Source of the DNA: DATKYV01 sp035528275
GTDB lineage: Bacteria > Acidobacteriota > Terriglobia > UBA7540
NCBI GenBank assembly: GCA_035528275.1
Contig: DATKYV010000121.1
Span: 1-10,119, forward strand
Reading direction: 5' to 3'
DNA length: 10,119 nucleotides
Positions 7,985 to 10,119 of the stretch are shown in pieces (the stretch's first letter is position 1; every line of letters starts with the position of its first letter). Below the pieces are notes generated by a model. It worked only from the letters and a program-made list of their open reading frames with translations, made no database searches and had not been told where the DNA came from. The translations under genes and the position numbers were made by a program.

Positions 7985-9406
7985 TCACCTCTTCGTCTTG
8001 CCCTTGCTCTTTTTGGCGGGCTGGGCAAGCTTCTCCGGCGGTTTCTTCTCGGTCTTGGCCGACTTCTTGGCGGGTTTCACGGGTTTAGGAGGCGGCTCCT
8101 TGATGCCCGCCAGCGCCCGCAACTGTTTGGTGACCTGCTGATGGGTCTTGAGCTTGCCGTCCAATTGATCCGCGAACACCTGTTCGAGCATCTTCTCGAA
8201 CTTCGGCCCGGGTTTCACGCCCAAGGCCTGGAGTTCGGCCCGAGGCAGCCGCGCACGAATCAGCGGAGCCTTGAAGAGGAAGTTCTTCACCCGATTCTGA
8301 ATTTTGGCCTGCGGGAACTTCACCAGGAGGAAGAGCAGCAGCGGCAGCGGCTGGCCGGTCAGGAGGCTGTACGCCTGGCTGGGGAGCGCGGCTTTGGAAC
8401 TGGAGAGAATGCGGGCCAGCTTGCGCGCTGCTCCTTCCAGCCCCAGAGCCATCCTGACGGTCTTGGCATCGCCAAGAATCTTCTTTGCCAGGTGCTTCCG
8501 TTGGCTGCCGCCCAGCCGCTCGACTAGGCAGTGGAAGTTGACGAGAAACGGGTCGGCGCCCGGAATGTTCTGCGCCACCGTGCGGACCTTGTTGAAGCTT
8601 TCGTAGGGAATCTTGGAGGCGGGCAGTTTCTTGTCGAGGCCGGCCAGGAGGCCGCGGGAAACCAGGGCCTTCAGCGCCCTCGCGGGATTCTCCTCGTGGG
8701 GAATGGCGTTCAATTCGCGTGCCTGCATTTCAGGATCGAGGCGCTGCCACAAGCGATTCTCCAATGCCGAATCCAGCAGACTTTTGGTGCGCTCTTCGGG
8801 TTTGAAATCCAGCCGCGCCCCCAAGCGCAGGAGGCGGTAGATGCGCGAAGGGTCTTCGGAGAAACTCCGGTTGTACAGAACTCGGAGTTCCCTCCTTTCG
8901 ATATCCGCCGCGCCGTTGGTGGGGTCCAGCAGCAGCCCGCGCGAATTGGGGTGGAGCGAAACAGCCATGGCGTTAATGGAGAGGTCGCGCCGCTTCAGGT
9001 CCTCGAAAATCATCGCCGGGTAGACTTCGGGGCGGCGGCCGGGCTTGGTACAAAACTCGTTGCGGCACATGCCGACTTCCGCCCGCACGCCGTTTTCGAA
9101 CGTAATCTCTGCCGAGTTCAGCCGTTTGTTGAATCGCAAATGCTCGACGCTCACGCCGGGGGCGGCATCTGCCGCGGCCTTCCGTCTGCCGCGGGGACTC
9201 AGTTGGCGGAGGATCTTCTGAACGTTTCCTTCCACCGCGAAGTCGAGATCGCGAATCACCTGCTGGCCGTACGTCAGGTCGCGAACCGCCCCGCCCACCA
9301 GGTAGAAATTCGATCCCTGGGTGGCTGCCAGTCGGCTCAGATGGTTGAGGACCCGGTACTGCTCCGGCGAAAGCCGGCTCTCCATCAGAAAGTTGTAGTC
9401 GCTCAT
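7985..9406 (-). CDS. Class II CCA-adding enzyme / poly(A) polymerase family nucleotidyltransferase with Lys/Pro-rich tail
   Basis: A cytoplasmic tRNA 3'-end nucleotidyltransferase that adds or repairs CCA without a template. Of 473 residues, the N-terminal polymerase head holds YLVGGAVRD (35-43) and catalytic D53 and D55 in IRDLDFAVEG. The motif RRDLSINAMA (139-148) and LLLDPTNGAADIERRELRVL, then EDPSRIYRLLR (from 184) with the EDxxR base-selecting motif, complete the class II signature. The body and tail are helical. The last 40 residues (434-473) are disordered-looking, with 14 Lys, one Arg and 8 Pro, and are unusual for the family. There is no HD domain signature that I can see. Sequence alone cannot say whether it adds CCA, only CC or only A, or poly(A). 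The start at 9406 has no clear Shine-Dalgarno; an ATG at codon 8 is an alternative. It follows xerD by 43 bp, so co-transcription is likely. Confidence 0.9.
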   Translation of the reverse strand: MSDYNFLMESRLSPEQYRVLNHLSRLAATQGSNFYLVGGAVRDLTYGQQVIRDLDFAVEGNVQKILRQLSPRGRRKAAADAAPGVSVEHLRFNKRLNSAEITFENGVRAEVGMCRNEFCTKPGRRPEVYPAMIFEDLKRRDLSINAMAVSLHPNSRGLLLDPTNGAADIERRELRVLYNRSFSEDPSRIYRLLRLGARLDFKPEERTKSLLDSALENRLWQRLDPEMQARELNAIPHEENPARALKALVSRGLLAGLDKKLPASKIPYESFNKVRTVAQNIPGADPFLVNFHCLVERLGGSQRKHLAKKILGDAKTVRMALGLEGAARKLARILSSSKAALPSQAYSLLTGQPLPLLLFLLVKFPQAKIQNRVKNFLFKAPLIRARLPRAELQALGVKPGPKFEKMLEQVFADQLDGKLKTHQQVTKQLRALAGIKEPPPKPVKPAKKSAKTEKKPPEKLAQPAKKSKGKTKR

Positions 9407-9449
9407 GAGTTTAGTGTTTCGCGTCCGTTTCCCGCCCCGAGATTCCGCT

Positions 9450-10119
9450 TCAGGCGCGAGGATGATGTGACTGGTACACCTGTTTCAATCGTTCCTTCAA
9501 AACGTGCGTGTAAATCTGCGTAGTGGAGATATCGCTGTGACCCAGCATCAACTGGATGGACCGCAAGTCCGCGCCGCGCTCCAGCAGGTGCGTGGCAAAG
9601 GAGTGCCGCACGACGTGCGGTGCGAGCGGGCTGGCGATGCCCGCCACACGGCCGTAGCGGCGGATGAGCATCCAGAACCCGACCCGCGACAGCCTGCCGC
9701 TGCGCGGGTTGAGAAAAAGATACGGGACTTCCCGGCCCTTGGCCAACTTCTGGCGCGCATTGCGCACGTAGGCTTCCACGGCTCGCAGGGCGGACTTCCC
9801 CACCGGAATCAATCGCACCTTGCTGCCTTTGCCCCGGCAGCGGACGATCCCCAGGTCGGGTTCGAGGTCCTCCCAGCGCAGGTCGACCAGCTCGGATACC
9901 CGCATGCCCGTGGCGTAAAGAAGTTCCAGCATGGCCTTGTCGCGCAAGCCTTGGGGCGTGGAGGCGTCGGGCTGGGCCAGGAGTTTTTCCACTTCCTCGG
10001 CGGAAAGATGCTTCGGCAAACTGTGGCCGATTTGCGGTGCGTCCACCTCGGCCGTAGGGTCGCCTTCAAGTTGCCCTTCTTTCACCAGAAAGCGGAAAAA
10101 ATTCCGCAGCGAGACAAGA
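9450..10119 (-). CDS. xerD: Site-specific tyrosine recombinase XerD, N-terminus outside window
   Basis: A recombinase that, with a XerC partner, resolves chromosome dimers at dif under FtsK control. The frame is open to the right edge and 222 residues are visible; by alignment to the roughly 300-residue family about 75 N-terminal residues are missing. The visible part opens with the end of the SAM-like core-binding domain (SLRNFFRFLVKEG, DPTAEVDAP). The catalytic domain has the full active set, numbered from the first visible codon: R73 in TGMRVSEL, K97 in RGKGSK, H168 and R171 in HVVRHSFATHLL, H194 in MLGHSDISTTQ, and nucleophile Y203 in IYTH. Spacings match E. coli XerD (R148, K172, H244, R247, H270, Y279) to within one residue. 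The C-terminus SHHPRA matches XerD rather than XerC. The GTG at 10085 is internal, not the start. No phage or integron genes accompany it. Confidence 0.95.
   Translation of the reverse strand, partial: LVSLRNFFRFLVKEGQLEGDPTAEVDAPQIGHSLPKHLSAEEVEKLLAQPDASTPQGLRDKAMLELLYATGMRVSELVDLRWEDLEPDLGIVRCRGKGSKVRLIPVGKSALRAVEAYVRNARQKLAKGREVPYLFLNPRSGRLSRVGFWMLIRRYGRVAGIASPLAPHVVRHSFATHLLERGADLRSIQLMLGHSDISTTQIYTHVLKERLKQVYQSHHPRA

Noticed and set aside
9450..10119. Integrase of a mobile element rather than XerD
   Set aside because: Active-site spacing and the HHPRA C-terminus match XerD, it is beside housekeeping genes, and there is no attachment-site duplication, tRNA gene or phage gene nearby.

Overview
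This window is about 10 kb of a high-GC bacterial chromosome. The likeliest source is a member of the Acidobacteriota or a close relative. That call is an inference. It rests on an outer-membrane receptor with an N-terminal carboxypeptidase-regulatory-like repeat fused to a TonB plug (the Oar-like architecture expanded in that phylum), on a DnaE1-type polymerase with a complete PHP metal site, and on intergenic DNA full of palindromic and short tandem repeats. No marker in the window fixes the taxon.

Every gene I can support lies on the minus strand, so transcription runs from high to low coordinates. In that order they are: the C-terminal three quarters of XerD (9450-10119, 5' end outside the window); a class II CCA-adding/poly(A) polymerase-type nucleotidyltransferase with an unusual Lys/Pro-rich tail (7985-9406); a gene-free stretch of about 915 bp (7070-7984) dominated by hairpin repeats; then a tight cluster of dnaE (3596-7069), accA (2565-3515) and a TIGR04283-like family 2 glycosyltransferase (1765-2514). 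After a 349-bp regulatory gap comes the first 471 codons of a TonB-dependent receptor (3-1415), which runs off the left edge.

The genes are mostly housekeeping: chromosome dimer resolution (XerD), tRNA 3'-end maturation (CCA enzyme), replication (DnaE) and the first step of fatty acid synthesis (AccA). The dnaE-accA neighbourhood also exists in E. coli. The glycosyltransferase appears to ride on that operon, while the receptor has its own promoter.

The points that most deserve a second look are: (1) a TTGACA/TATTGG promoter in front of the receptor, followed at the predicted start site by two LacI-family-like operators with centres 17 bp apart; (2) a roughly 490-bp array of at least six different hairpins with recurring TAGCGC/GCGCTA edges, including an exact 25-nt inverted repeat pair, directly upstream of dnaE; (3) a second zone of short repeats (CTCTGCG x3 and a 9-nt tandem) behind the CCA gene; (4) a hairpin one base after the dnaE stop codon that lacks a U-run; (5) the basic tail of the CCA enzyme. 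I saw no phage genes, transposase, CRISPR array, rRNA or tRNA gene, and no clearly novel defence or biosynthetic system.
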